A stretch of 5,360 nucleotides of DNA from Acidobacteriota bacterium (GTDB lineage: Bacteria; Acidobacteriota; Vicinamibacteria; Vicinamibacterales; Fen-181): positions 1-5,360 of the forward strand of contig JAJXZZ010000241.1 of NCBI GenBank assembly GCA_021779795.1. The letters run 5' to 3'. The notes beneath the pieces were generated by a model, which was not told the origin of the DNA, ran no database searches, and was given only the letters and a program-made list of their open reading frames with translations. A program made the translations under genes and the position numbers. Every line of letters starts with the position of its first letter. The stretch's first letter is position 1. This document shows positions 1 to 5,360 of this stretch, one piece after another.

Positions 1-126
1 CTGGTGGCCGGCGCCGTCGCGACCGTGGGCGACGGCCTCGCGCGCGCGGCGGAGGCGATCGACGCGGGCGCGGCCGCGGCGGTCCTCGACGCCATGGCGC
101 GCGTCTCGCGGAGCGTGGACTCGTGA
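1..126 (+). CDS. trpD: Anthranilate phosphoribosyltransferase, C-terminal end (partial)
   Basis: The window opens inside a gene in frame 1 that ends at a TGA at 124-126; 41 codons are visible. The translation, LVAGAVATVGDGLARAAEAI followed by an Ala-rich helix with DAGAAAAVLDAM, resembles the final helices of TrpD, where a segment of the type 'NAA..L...G.A..L..G...A.eaidsGaA...L' closes the protein. TrpD transfers the phosphoribosyl group of PRPP to anthranilate, the second step of tryptophan synthesis, in the cytoplasm. None of the catalytic motifs (the PRPP- and anthranilate-binding loops) are in the window, so the call rests on the C-terminal pattern and on position directly before trpC, the usual trpD-trpC order. 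Its stop overlaps the trpC GTG start by 4 bp (GTGA). Another glycosyltransferase-family-3 protein, such as a thymidine phosphorylase relative, is possible but unlikely here. Confidence 0.82.
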   Translation: MVAGAVATVGDGLARAAEAIDAGAAAAVLDAMARVSRSVDS

Positions 127-926
127 GCCGCCCGGGCCATCCCGACCTGCTCGCCGCCATCGTGGCCGCGACCAGGCGGTCCCTGGAGGTTCGCAAGCGG
201 GCCGAGCCCGAGGCCCGGCTGGCAGAGGCCGCGGCCGGGCGGGTGCCGGGGGGCGCTCGGTTCGTCGCGGGCCTGTCGCGCCCCGGCGCCTGGAACGTGA
301 TCGCCGAGTGCAAGCGCCGCTCGCCGAGCCGGGGCGTGCTGCGGCGCGACTACGACGCGGCGTGGGTGGCCGGGCGTTACGAGGCGGGCGGCGCGGCAGC
401 CGTGTCGGTGCTGACCGAGCCGGGCTTCTTCGACGGGTCGCTCGACGACCTGCGGGCGGTCAGGGCGCGCGTCGCCCTGCCGCTGCTCCGCAAGGATTTC
501 GTCGTTGACGACTACCAGTTGCTCGAGGCCAGGGCGGCCGGGGCCGATGCCGTGCTGCTGATCGTGGCCGCGCTGCAGCCGGCCGCGCTGCGGTCGCTGC
601 TCGCGGGGGCGGCCGGGCACGGGCTGGCCGCGCTGGTCGAAGTGCACCGCCAGGAGGAACTCGCCGCGGCGCTCGACGCCGGCGCGCGCCTGGTCGGCGT
701 GAACTGCCGCAACCTGTCCACGCTCGACGTCGACCTGGCGGTGGCCGCGCGGCTCGTCGGCGGGATTCCCGACGACGTGGTGGCCGTGGCCGAGAGCGGG
801 CTGCGGGAGCCGGGCGACATCCGCCGCCTGCGAGAGGCGGGATACGACGCCTTCCTGGTCGGCGAGCGGCTGGTGGCCGCCGACGATCCCGGACGGGCGC
901 TTGGTGAGCTGATGCCATGTTCGTGA
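123..926 (+). CDS. trpC: Indole-3-glycerol phosphate synthase
   Basis: This cytoplasmic enzyme closes the indole ring, converting CdRP (carboxyphenylamino-deoxyribulose phosphate) to indole-3-glycerol phosphate with loss of CO2 and water. The 267-residue length is normal for a monofunctional TIM-barrel IGPS. Family motifs appear in order: [10 protein letters not shown] (residues 60-69, Glu62 and Lys64), [12 protein letters not shown] (121-132, general-acid Lys124), LVEVH (171-175, Glu173), VGVNCRNL (191-198, Asn194) and the phosphate-binding VAESGL (222-227, Ser225) followed by FLVGERL. These match the catalytic set known from the E. coli and Sulfolobus enzymes, so it should be active. A Cys follows Asn194 where Asn or Ser is more usual; this position is variable. 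The start is GTG in a GTGA overlap with trpD, with GGAG at 110-113 nine bases upstream. It is not fused to trpF as in E. coli; here trpF is fused to trpB in the next gene, which overlaps by 10 bp. Confidence 0.97.
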   Translation: MSRPGHPDLLAAIVAATRRSLEVRKRAEPEARLAEAAAGRVPGGARFVAGLSRPGAWNVIAECKRRSPSRGVLRRDYDAAWVAGRYEAGGAAAVSVLTEPGFFDGSLDDLRAVRARVALPLLRKDFVVDDYQLLEARAAGADAVLLIVAALQPAALRSLLAGAAGHGLAALVEVHRQEELAAALDAGARLVGVNCRNLSTLDVDLAVAARLVGGIPDDVVAVAESGLREPGDIRRLREAGYDAFLVGERLVAADDPGRALGELMPCS

Positions 927-2743
927 AGATCTGCGGGATCACCCGCCTGGAAGATGCGCTGCTGTCGGCCGACCTGGGGGCGTCGGCCGTGGGATTCGTG
1001 TTCGCGCCCGACAGCCCGAGGGCGATCGCGCCGGAGCAGGCGAGGGCGATCGTCGAGCATCTGCCGGCGTGCGTGTCGGCCATCGGCGTGTTCGTGGACG
1101 CGCCGGTCGGGCAGGTGCGCGAGATCGCGGCGTTCGCCGGGCTGTCGGCGGTGCAGCTTCACGGGCGCGAGACGCCGGCCGACGCGGCGTCGGCGGGCCT
1201 GCGCGTCGTGAAGGCGGTGCCGGCGACGCGCGAGGCGCTGGACGGGCTCGGCGCGTGGCCGGTGTCGGTCACGCTGCTGGCTGACGCCATGGACGGCGCC
1301 CGGCGCGGCGGCACGGGCCGGGCGGCCGACTGGGCCGTCGCGCGCGAGATGGCGCGCTGCCGTCCGCTGCTGCTGGCCGGCGGCCTGACGCCCGACACGG
1401 TCGCGCAGGCGATCCGCGAGGTCCGGCCGGCGGGCGTGGACGTCTCCTCGGGCGTCGAGCTGGCGCCGGGGATCAAGGACGCGGCGGCGCTGCGGCGCTT
1501 CTTCGAGGCGGTCGGCCGCGAGTCGTCCGAGGGGCTGCCCGCGTTCGGCCGGCGGGATCCCGACGAGCGGGGCTACTTCGGCGCGTACGGGGGGCGCTTC
1601 GTGCCCGAGACGCTGGTCGCCCCGGTCGAGCAGCTCGAGCAGGCCTATCTCGAGGCGCGCCGGGACCCGGCGTTCGCCACCGAGCTGTCGGCCCTCTTCG
1701 CCGGCTACGTCGGGCGCCCGACGCCGCTCAGCGAGGCCTCGCGCCTGTCGGCCGCCTTCGGCGGCGCGCGCGTCTTCCTGAAGCGCGAGGACCTCACGCA
1801 CACCGGCGCGCACAAGATCAACAACGCCCTCGGCCAGGCGCTGCTCGCGCGCCGGATGGGCAAGACGCGCGTCATCGCCGAGACCGGCGCTGGGCAGCAC
1901 GGCGTGGCGGCCGCCACCGCCTGCGCGCTGCTCGGCCTGCGGTGCGAGGTCTACATGGGGGCCGAGGACATGCGCCGGCAGGCGCCAAACGTCGCCCGCA
2001 TGCGGTGGCTCGGCGCGACGGTCAGGCGCGTGGACGGCGGATCGCGGACGCTCAAGGACGCGATCAACGAGGCGATGCGCGACTGGGTGGCGCGCGTGGA
2101 CGACACCTACTACCTGCTCGGGTCTGCCCTCGGTCCGCACCCGTACCCGCTGATGGTCCGGGAATTCCAGTCGGTGATCGGCGCCGAGGCGCGTCGCCAG
2201 GTCCTCGCGCAGGCCGGCCGCCTGCCCGACGCGGTGGTGGCCTGCGTGGGCGGCGGCAGCAACGCCATCGGCATCTTCGACGGGTTCCTCGACGATGCCG
2301 GCGTGCGCCTGGTCGGCGTGGAGGCGGGCGGCGTTGCGCTCGATCCCGGGCGCCACGCCGCGCGATTCGCCGCCGGCTCGCCGGGGGTGCTCCAGGGGAC
2401 GCGCACCTACATCCTCCAGGACGCCGACGGCAACATCGAGCCGACGCACTCGGTGTCGGCGGGGATGGACTACGCGGCCGTCGGCCCGGAGCATGCCTGG
2501 CTGCGCGAGTCGGGACGCACCGAGTACCGGCTGGCGAGCGACCAGGAGGCGCGTGCCGCGTTCGAGGAACTGGCCAGGCTCGAAGGGATCCTCCCGGCGC
2601 TCGAATCGGCGCACGCCGTGGCGGGCGCGCGGCGCGTCGCGCGCGAGGCCGGGCCCGGCGGCGTGGTGATCGTCAACCTGTCGGGGCGCGGGGACAAGGA
2701 CATGGACACCATGGGGGAAGGACTCACCGATGCCGCGTCTTGA
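917..2743 (+). CDS. trpFB: Fused phosphoribosylanthranilate isomerase / tryptophan synthase beta chain
   Basis: A single 608-residue reading frame encodes two complete enzymes. Residues 1-198 are TrpF, which isomerises phosphoribosylanthranilate to CdRP: KICGIT (4-9, catalytic Cys6), SPR (33-35), VQLHG (79-83), LADA with the probable general acid Asp123, GGTG (131-134), LAGGLTP (153-159) and DVSSGVE (175-181). After a linker of about 20 residues, TrpB runs from [15 protein letters not shown] (219-233) to the end and condenses indole with serine using PLP. It shows THTGAHKIN (294-302, PLP Lys300), AETGAGQHG (321-329, Glu322), GGGSNA (445-450, phosphate of PLP), HSVSAGMDY (511-519), [12 protein letters not shown] (556-567) and SGRGDKD (589-595). 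All key residues of both enzymes are present. The ERQ-type COMM region and adjacent trpA mark it as the TrpA-dependent TrpB1 type. The ATG at 917 lies inside trpC, preceded by GGTGAG at 903-908. The 3' end overlaps trpA by 14 bp. TrpF and TrpB are more often separate; in E. coli TrpF is fused to TrpC. Confidence 0.96.
   Translation: MFVKICGITRLEDALLSADLGASAVGFVFAPDSPRAIAPEQARAIVEHLPACVSAIGVFVDAPVGQVREIAAFAGLSAVQLHGRETPADAASAGLRVVKAVPATREALDGLGAWPVSVTLLADAMDGARRGGTGRAADWAVAREMARCRPLLLAGGLTPDTVAQAIREVRPAGVDVSSGVELAPGIKDAAALRRFFEAVGRESSEGLPAFGRRDPDERGYFGAYGGRFVPETLVAPVEQLEQAYLEARRDPAFATELSALFAGYVGRPTPLSEASRLSAAFGGARVFLKREDLTHTGAHKINNALGQALLARRMGKTRVIAETGAGQHGVAAATACALLGLRCEVYMGAEDMRRQAPNVARMRWLGATVRRVDGGSRTLKDAINEAMRDWVARVDDTYYLLGSALGPHPYPLMVREFQSVIGAEARRQVLAQAGRLPDAVVACVGGGSNAIGIFDGFLDDAGVRLVGVEAGGVALDPGRHAARFAAGSPGVLQGTRTYILQDADGNIEPTHSVSAGMDYAAVGPEHAWLRESGRTEYRLASDQEARAAFEELARLEGILPALESAHAVAGARRVAREAGPGGVVIVNLSGRGDKDMDTMGEGLTDAAS
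1511..1570 (+). other. TrpF-TrpB inter-domain linker
   Basis: Codons 199-218 of the fused gene join the last TrpF helix (ALRRFFEA, ending at about residue 198) to the first conserved TrpB segment, which begins GYFGAYGG at residue 219. The linker is polar and charged (VGRESSEG, then GRRDPDER) with no predicted hydrophobic core, as expected for a flexible tether. It contains no in-frame ATG, GTG or TTG; the first GTG after it, at 1601, is already inside the conserved GGRFVPE motif. A lone CTG at 1535 is the only near-start codon. A free TrpB is therefore unlikely to be made by internal initiation, so the fusion looks genuine. Confidence 0.8.
2713..2722 (+). promoter_or_regulatory. Ribosome binding site of trpA
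   Basis: The purine run GGGGGAAGGA lies inside the last codons of trpFB, seven bases before the ATG at 2730. It is the most extended Shine-Dalgarno-like run that I see at a junction in this window. It supports the ATG at 2730 as the trpA start even though this places the start 14 bp inside the upstream gene. It also means the ribosome site of trpA is traversed by ribosomes translating trpFB, consistent with coupled synthesis of the alpha and beta chains. Confidence 0.7.
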
Positions 2744-3542
2744 GGAGACGTTCGCGGCGCTGCGGGCGCAGGGCCGGGCCGGCCTGGTCACCTACGTGAC
2801 GGCCGGCGACCCCGACCTCGATCGCTCCGCGCAGGTGATCCTCGCGCTCGACCGCGCCGGCGCCGACGTGCTGGAGGTCGGCGTGCCGTTCTCCGACCCG
2901 GTCGCCGACGGGCCGGTCATCGAGCGGGCGGCCGAACGGGCGCGGGCCGCCGGCGGCACGCTGGCGACGACGCTGGACCTGGTCGCGCGCGTGCGGCCCG
3001 CCGTGCGCGCGCCGATCGTGCTGTTCACCTACGTCAACCCGGTGCTCGCGATGGGGGAGGGCCGATTCGCGGCGCGGGCGCGCGCGGCGGGGGCGGACGC
3101 GGTGCTGGCGCTCGACCTGCCGCTCGAGGAGGCCGGCCTCTTTCGCCGGACGATGGCGTCGGCCGGCCTCGACCTGGTGTTCCTGCTGAGCCCGACCACG
3201 ACCGACGAGCGGATCGCGCGGGCGGCCGACCTCGGATCGGGGTTCCTCTACGCGATCTCGCGCCTCGGCGTGACCGGCGCGCGCGACGCCGTGCCGCCGG
3301 CGGCGCGGGCCCTGGTCGAGCGGATCCGCCGCCGGACCTCGCTGCCCGTGGCGCTCGGATTCGGCCTGTCCCGCCCGGACCACGTGCGGCAGGTCGGCCG
3401 GTTCGCCGACGCGGCCGTCGTCGGCAGCGCGCTCGTGAGCGTGATCGCCGAGGCGGCGGCGTCGCCCGAGCTCATTCCGCGCGTCGAGCAGTTCGTGCGT
3501 CGGCTGCGCGAACCCGGGGACGGCCGGACGGAGGCGCCGTGA
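2730..3542 (+). CDS. trpA: Tryptophan synthase alpha chain
   Basis: TrpA cleaves indole-3-glycerol phosphate to indole and glyceraldehyde 3-phosphate and passes indole through a tunnel to TrpB in the alpha-beta-beta-alpha complex. The protein has 270 residues, the usual length. Motifs in order: [10 protein letters not shown] (20-29), [15 protein letters not shown] (48-62), which contains catalytic Glu49 and Asp60 at the same numbers as in E. coli, FTYVNPV (99-105), DLPLEEA (129-135), [10 protein letters not shown] (176-185, the mobile loop 6 region with VTG), and the phosphate-binding GFG (210-212) and VVGSALV (230-236). All key residues are kept, so it should be active. ATG at 2730 has a strong purine-rich site upstream and matches the family N-terminus. 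It overlaps trpFB by 14 bp and its own stop overlaps the chorismate mutase start by 4 bp. Its beta-chain partner is the TrpB half of the preceding fusion. Confidence 0.97.
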   Translation: MPRLEETFAALRAQGRAGLVTYVTAGDPDLDRSAQVILALDRAGADVLEVGVPFSDPVADGPVIERAAERARAAGGTLATTLDLVARVRPAVRAPIVLFTYVNPVLAMGEGRFAARARAAGADAVLALDLPLEEAGLFRRTMASAGLDLVFLLSPTTTDERIARAADLGSGFLYAISRLGVTGARDAVPPAARALVERIRRRTSLPVALGFGLSRPDHVRQVGRFADAAVVGSALVSVIAEAAASPELIPRVEQFVRRLREPGDGRTEAP

Positions 3543-3865
3543 GGCTCGAGGCGATCAGGCGGCGCATCGACGAGATCGACGAGCAGCTGGTCGGGCTGTT
3601 CAACGCCCGCGCGCGCTGCGCGCTCGAGATTGGCGAGATCAAGAAGCGGCTCGGGCTGCCGGTCTATCAGCCGGAGCGCGAGGCCGAGGTGCTCCAGCGC
3701 GTCCGGCGCGCGTCGGCGGCGGGCGGGGGGCCGCTCGGGGCCGACGCGATCGCGCGGCTCTTCGAGCGCATCATCGACGAGGCGCGGGGGCTGGAATTGA
3801 AGACGGTCAAGCAGGCGCCGGCGGCCGACGGGGGCCGCCAGGCGCCGGGGGAGCAGACGTGGTAG
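3539..3865 (+). CDS. Chorismate mutase, AroQ class, monofunctional
   Basis: This 108-residue protein should convert chorismate to prephenate, the committed step toward phenylalanine and tyrosine. It is an all-helical AroQ domain, normally an intertwined dimer in the cytoplasm. Aligned to the E. coli PheA mutase domain with an offset of four, the active-site positions are Arg7 (R11), Arg24 (R28), Lys35 (K39), Arg47 (R51) and Glu48 (E52). Gln44 replaces Asp48 and Glu86 replaces Gln88; both positions vary between natural AroQ enzymes. Residues 87-108 form a Gln/Gly/Ala/Pro-rich tail beyond the domain. No dehydratase, dehydrogenase or DAHP synthase domain is fused to it. The GTG start sits in a GTGA overlap with the trpA stop, with GGAGG at 3530-3534 only four bases before it. 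It overlaps aroF by 7 bp. Symbols such as aroQ, aroH or pheA are used inconsistently for this family, so none is given. Confidence 0.93.
   Translation: MRLEAIRRRIDEIDEQLVGLFNARARCALEIGEIKKRLGLPVYQPEREAEVLQRVRRASAAGGGPLGADAIARLFERIIDEARGLELKTVKQAPAADGGRQAPGEQTW
3847..3853 (+). promoter_or_regulatory. Ribosome binding site deciding the aroF start
   Basis: GGGGGAG lies five bases before the GTG at 3859 and seventeen bases before the alternative ATG at 3871. Spacing favours the GTG. The residues added by the GTG start, MVVVM, also match the first beta strand (an M-I/V-V-V-M pattern) of the regulatory domain of type I-beta DAHP synthases, so both lines of evidence agree. Confidence 0.72.
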
Positions 3866-4908
3866 TCGTGATGTCGGAACAGGCGACGGGGGACCAGGTC
3901 GAGGCCGTCGTGGCGCAGCTGGTCGGGATGGGGTTCGACGTCCATCGGTCCACCGGCGCCGAGCGCGTGGTGCTCGGCGTGGTCGGCGCCACCGAGAAGG
4001 TCGAGCCGGCCGCGCTCGAGGTGCTCGACGGGGTCCGCGAGGTCGTGCGGATCACCGAGCCGTTCAAGCTCGCCAGCCGCAGCTTCAGGCCCGGGGGGAC
4101 GGTGGTCGCCGTCGGGGACGTGCGCGTCGGCGGCGACGAGGTCATCGTGATGGCCGGCCCGTGCTCGGTCGAGTCGGAGGCGCAGGTGCGGGCCGCGGCG
4201 GCGGCCGTCAAGCGCGGCGGCGCGAAGGTGCTCCGGGGCGGCGCCTTCAAGCCGCGCAGCTCGCCGTACAGCTTCCAGGGCCTCGGCGAGGAAGGGCTCC
4301 GGCTGCTGCGCTGGGCCGCGGACGAGCAGGGGCTGAAGGTCGTCTCCGAGGTGATGGACGTCTCGCAGGTGGAGCTGCTCGCCCGCTACGCCGACATCCT
4401 GCAGGTCGGCGCGCGCAACATGCAGAACTTCACGCTGCTGCGCGAGCTGGGGCACCTGCGGAAGCCGGTGCTGCTCAAGCGCGGCATCGCGGCGACGATC
4501 GAGGAGTGGCTGCTGTCGGCCGAGTACGTGCTCGCCGGCGGGAACGTCGACGTGATCCTCTGCGAGCGCGGCATCCGGACGTTCGAGAACTACACGCGGA
4601 ACACGCTCGACATCTCGGCGATCCCGGTCGTGAAGAAGCTGAGCCACCTGCCGATCATCGCGGACCCGAGCCACGGGACGGGGCGCCGTGACAAGGTCGC
4701 GCCGATGGCGCGCGCCGCGGTCGCGGCCGGCGCCGACGGGCTCATCATCGAGGTGCACGCCGACCCCGACCACGCGCGGAGCGACGGCGCGCAGTCGCTG
4801 TTCCCGGCGCAGTTCGACCGCCTGATGGCCGAGCTGCGGATCATCGGCCCGGCCATCGGCCGCAGCATCTGCGTCGAGCCGGTGGCGCGCCGGGGCTGGG
4901 CGAGGTAG
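3859..4908 (+). CDS. aroF: 3-deoxy-7-phosphoheptulonate synthase (DAHP synthase), type I-beta with regulatory domain
   Basis: DAHP synthase joins phosphoenolpyruvate and erythrose 4-phosphate in the first step of the shikimate pathway. The 349 residues divide into a ferredoxin-like N-terminal regulatory domain (about 1-67) and a TIM barrel (about 85-335). Barrel motifs: [13 protein letters not shown] (95-107), [19 protein letters not shown] (123-141), [13 protein letters not shown] (179-191), LLKRG (205-209), [16 protein letters not shown] (236-251) and [12 protein letters not shown] (267-278). The metal ligands Cys102, His272, Glu298 and Asp309 fall at the same numbers I recall for the Thermotoga maritima enzyme. 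The regulatory domain carries HRSTG at 29-33, where His29 and Ser31 bind the tyrosine effector in T. maritima; tyrosine feedback is therefore inferred. The start is GTG at 3859, chosen over ATG 3871 from the ribosome site and the beta-strand match. The C-terminal 15 or so residues after the barrel are unassigned. It overlaps the chorismate mutase gene by 7 bp and lies 10 bp before tyrA. Confidence 0.96.
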   Translation: MVVVMSEQATGDQVEAVVAQLVGMGFDVHRSTGAERVVLGVVGATEKVEPAALEVLDGVREVVRITEPFKLASRSFRPGGTVVAVGDVRVGGDEVIVMAGPCSVESEAQVRAAAAAVKRGGAKVLRGGAFKPRSSPYSFQGLGEEGLRLLRWAADEQGLKVVSEVMDVSQVELLARYADILQVGARNMQNFTLLRELGHLRKPVLLKRGIAATIEEWLLSAEYVLAGGNVDVILCERGIRTFENYTRNTLDISAIPVVKKLSHLPIIADPSHGTGRRDKVAPMARAAVAAGADGLIIEVHADPDHARSDGAQSLFPAQFDRLMAELRIIGPAIGRSICVEPVARRGWAR

Positions 4909-4913
4909 GGGAG
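4908..4913 (+). promoter_or_regulatory. Ribosome binding site of tyrA
   Basis: GGGGAG begins at the last base of the aroF TAG stop and lies five bases before the ATG at 4919. It is the only ribosome site here located almost wholly outside an upstream gene, because the aroF-tyrA junction is a 10-bp gap instead of an overlap. Confidence 0.65.
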
Positions 4914-4918
4914 TCCTC

Positions 4919-5360
4919 ATGCCGCAGACGCCACGCGAGCTGCCCGTCATCCAGCCGGCGGCCCCGGCCGCGCCCGCCCCCTCGGCGGCGCCGGCGCCGT
5001 TCGAGCGGATCGCGATCGTCGGCCTCGGCCTCATCGGCGGTTCGGTCGCGCTCGCCGCGCGCGCCGCCTGGCCGCGGGCGCTCGTGATCGGCATGGACCG
5101 CAACGACGTGCTCGAGCGCGCGATGGTCCGGCACGCGATCGACGTCGCCTCCGACGACCTCATGATCGTCTCGGAGGCGGACCTGGTGCTGCTGGCCACG
5201 CCGGTCGGCGAGATCGTGCGCCTGCTGCCCGCGCTGGCCCGCCACGTCGCCGGCGGCGCCGTCGTGACCGACGCGGGCAGCACCAAGCGCGCGGTCATGG
5301 AGGCGGCCCGCGGGCTGCCGGCGCGGCTGCCGTTCGTCGGCGGGCACCCGCTCGCGGGCG
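4919..5360 (+). CDS. tyrA: Prephenate dehydrogenase, N-terminal part (runs off the window)
   Basis: The open frame from ATG 4919 has no stop before the window ends; 147 codons are visible. TyrA oxidatively decarboxylates prephenate to 4-hydroxyphenylpyruvate in tyrosine synthesis. Some relatives act on arogenate, which cannot be decided here. The sequence shows a Rossmann fold: IAIVGLGLIGGSVAL (31-45, the GxGxxG dinucleotide loop), VIGMD (56-60) with acidic Asp60 at the end of the second strand, which suggests NAD over NADP, LVLLATPVGEI (89-99), VVTDAGSTK (115-123) and FVGGHPLAG (139-147). Ser121 and His143 correspond to residues implicated in prephenate binding and catalysis in the Aquifex enzyme. 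A Pro/Ala-rich leader of about 27 residues precedes the fold. No other start codon lies between it and the first strand, so the ATG is the likely start. The helical C-terminal domain and any ACT or fused domain lie outside the window. Confidence 0.95.
   Translation, partial: MPQTPRELPVIQPAAPAAPAPSAAPAPFERIAIVGLGLIGGSVALAARAAWPRALVIGMDRNDVLERAMVRHAIDVASDDLMIVSEADLVLLATPVGEIVRLLPALARHVAGGAVVTDAGSTKRAVMEAARGLPARLPFVGGHPLAG

Noticed and set aside
512..2791. A 759-codon open frame on the minus strand
   Set aside because: It lies antisense to trpC, trpFB and the start of trpA, all with complete family motifs. Its translation is Arg/Ala/Pro-rich with no recognisable domain; at this GC content stops are rare in antisense frames.
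1942..2799. A 285-codon plus-strand frame inside the TrpB part
   Set aside because: It is a frame-shifted shadow of trpFB, rich in Arg and Gly, without motifs; the overlapping TrpB frame is unbroken and conserved.
3871..4908. ATG at 3871 as the aroF start
   Set aside because: The ribosome site at 3847-3853 is well spaced for GTG 3859, and the extra residues complete the first beta strand of the regulatory domain and give the expected residue numbering.
4906..4918. Possible terminator or promoter between aroF and tyrA
   Set aside because: The gap is only 10 bp, holds a ribosome binding site, and shows no hairpin with a T tract or promoter-like elements.
3667..5298. A 543-codon open frame on the minus strand, plus a 168-codon one at 4841-5347
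   Set aside because: Both are antisense to the chorismate mutase, aroF and tyrA genes, with low-complexity Arg/Ala/His/Asp composition typical of shadow frames in GC-rich DNA.

Overview
The window is a tightly packed, same-strand block of aromatic amino acid biosynthesis genes from a bacterium with very high GC (clearly above 70% by eye, with G/C at almost every third codon position). In order it holds: the 3' end of trpD (anthranilate phosphoribosyltransferase), trpC (indole-3-glycerol phosphate synthase), a fused trpF-trpB gene (phosphoribosylanthranilate isomerase joined to tryptophan synthase beta), trpA (tryptophan synthase alpha), a stand-alone AroQ-class chorismate mutase, a type I-beta DAHP synthase with an N-terminal regulatory domain (aroF), and the 5' part of tyrA (prephenate dehydrogenase), which runs off the right edge.

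All seven genes lie on the + strand. The first six overlap at each junction (4, 10, 14, 4 and 7 bp), and a 10-bp gap precedes tyrA. No internal promoter, attenuator or terminator is visible, so this looks like one transcription unit with translational coupling. There is no gene-free stretch longer than 10 bp.

Together the genes cover the last five tryptophan steps after anthranilate (TrpD, TrpC, TrpF, TrpA and TrpB activities). They also cover the entry step of the shikimate pathway (DAHP synthase), the chorismate-to-prephenate branch point (chorismate mutase), and the first tyrosine-specific step (TyrA). Upstream trpE/trpG and downstream genes such as a prephenate dehydratase or EPSP synthase would lie outside the window, if present.

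The organism cannot be named from the sequence. The GC level and this trp-aro-tyr arrangement would suit a high-GC soil lineage, for example Acidobacteriota of the Vicinamibacteria type, but that is a low-confidence inference. The most notable feature is the TrpF-TrpB fusion, which is intact and has no usable internal start for a separate TrpB. I see no CRISPR array, mobile element, RNA gene or clearly undescribed system; this is core metabolism in an interesting arrangement.
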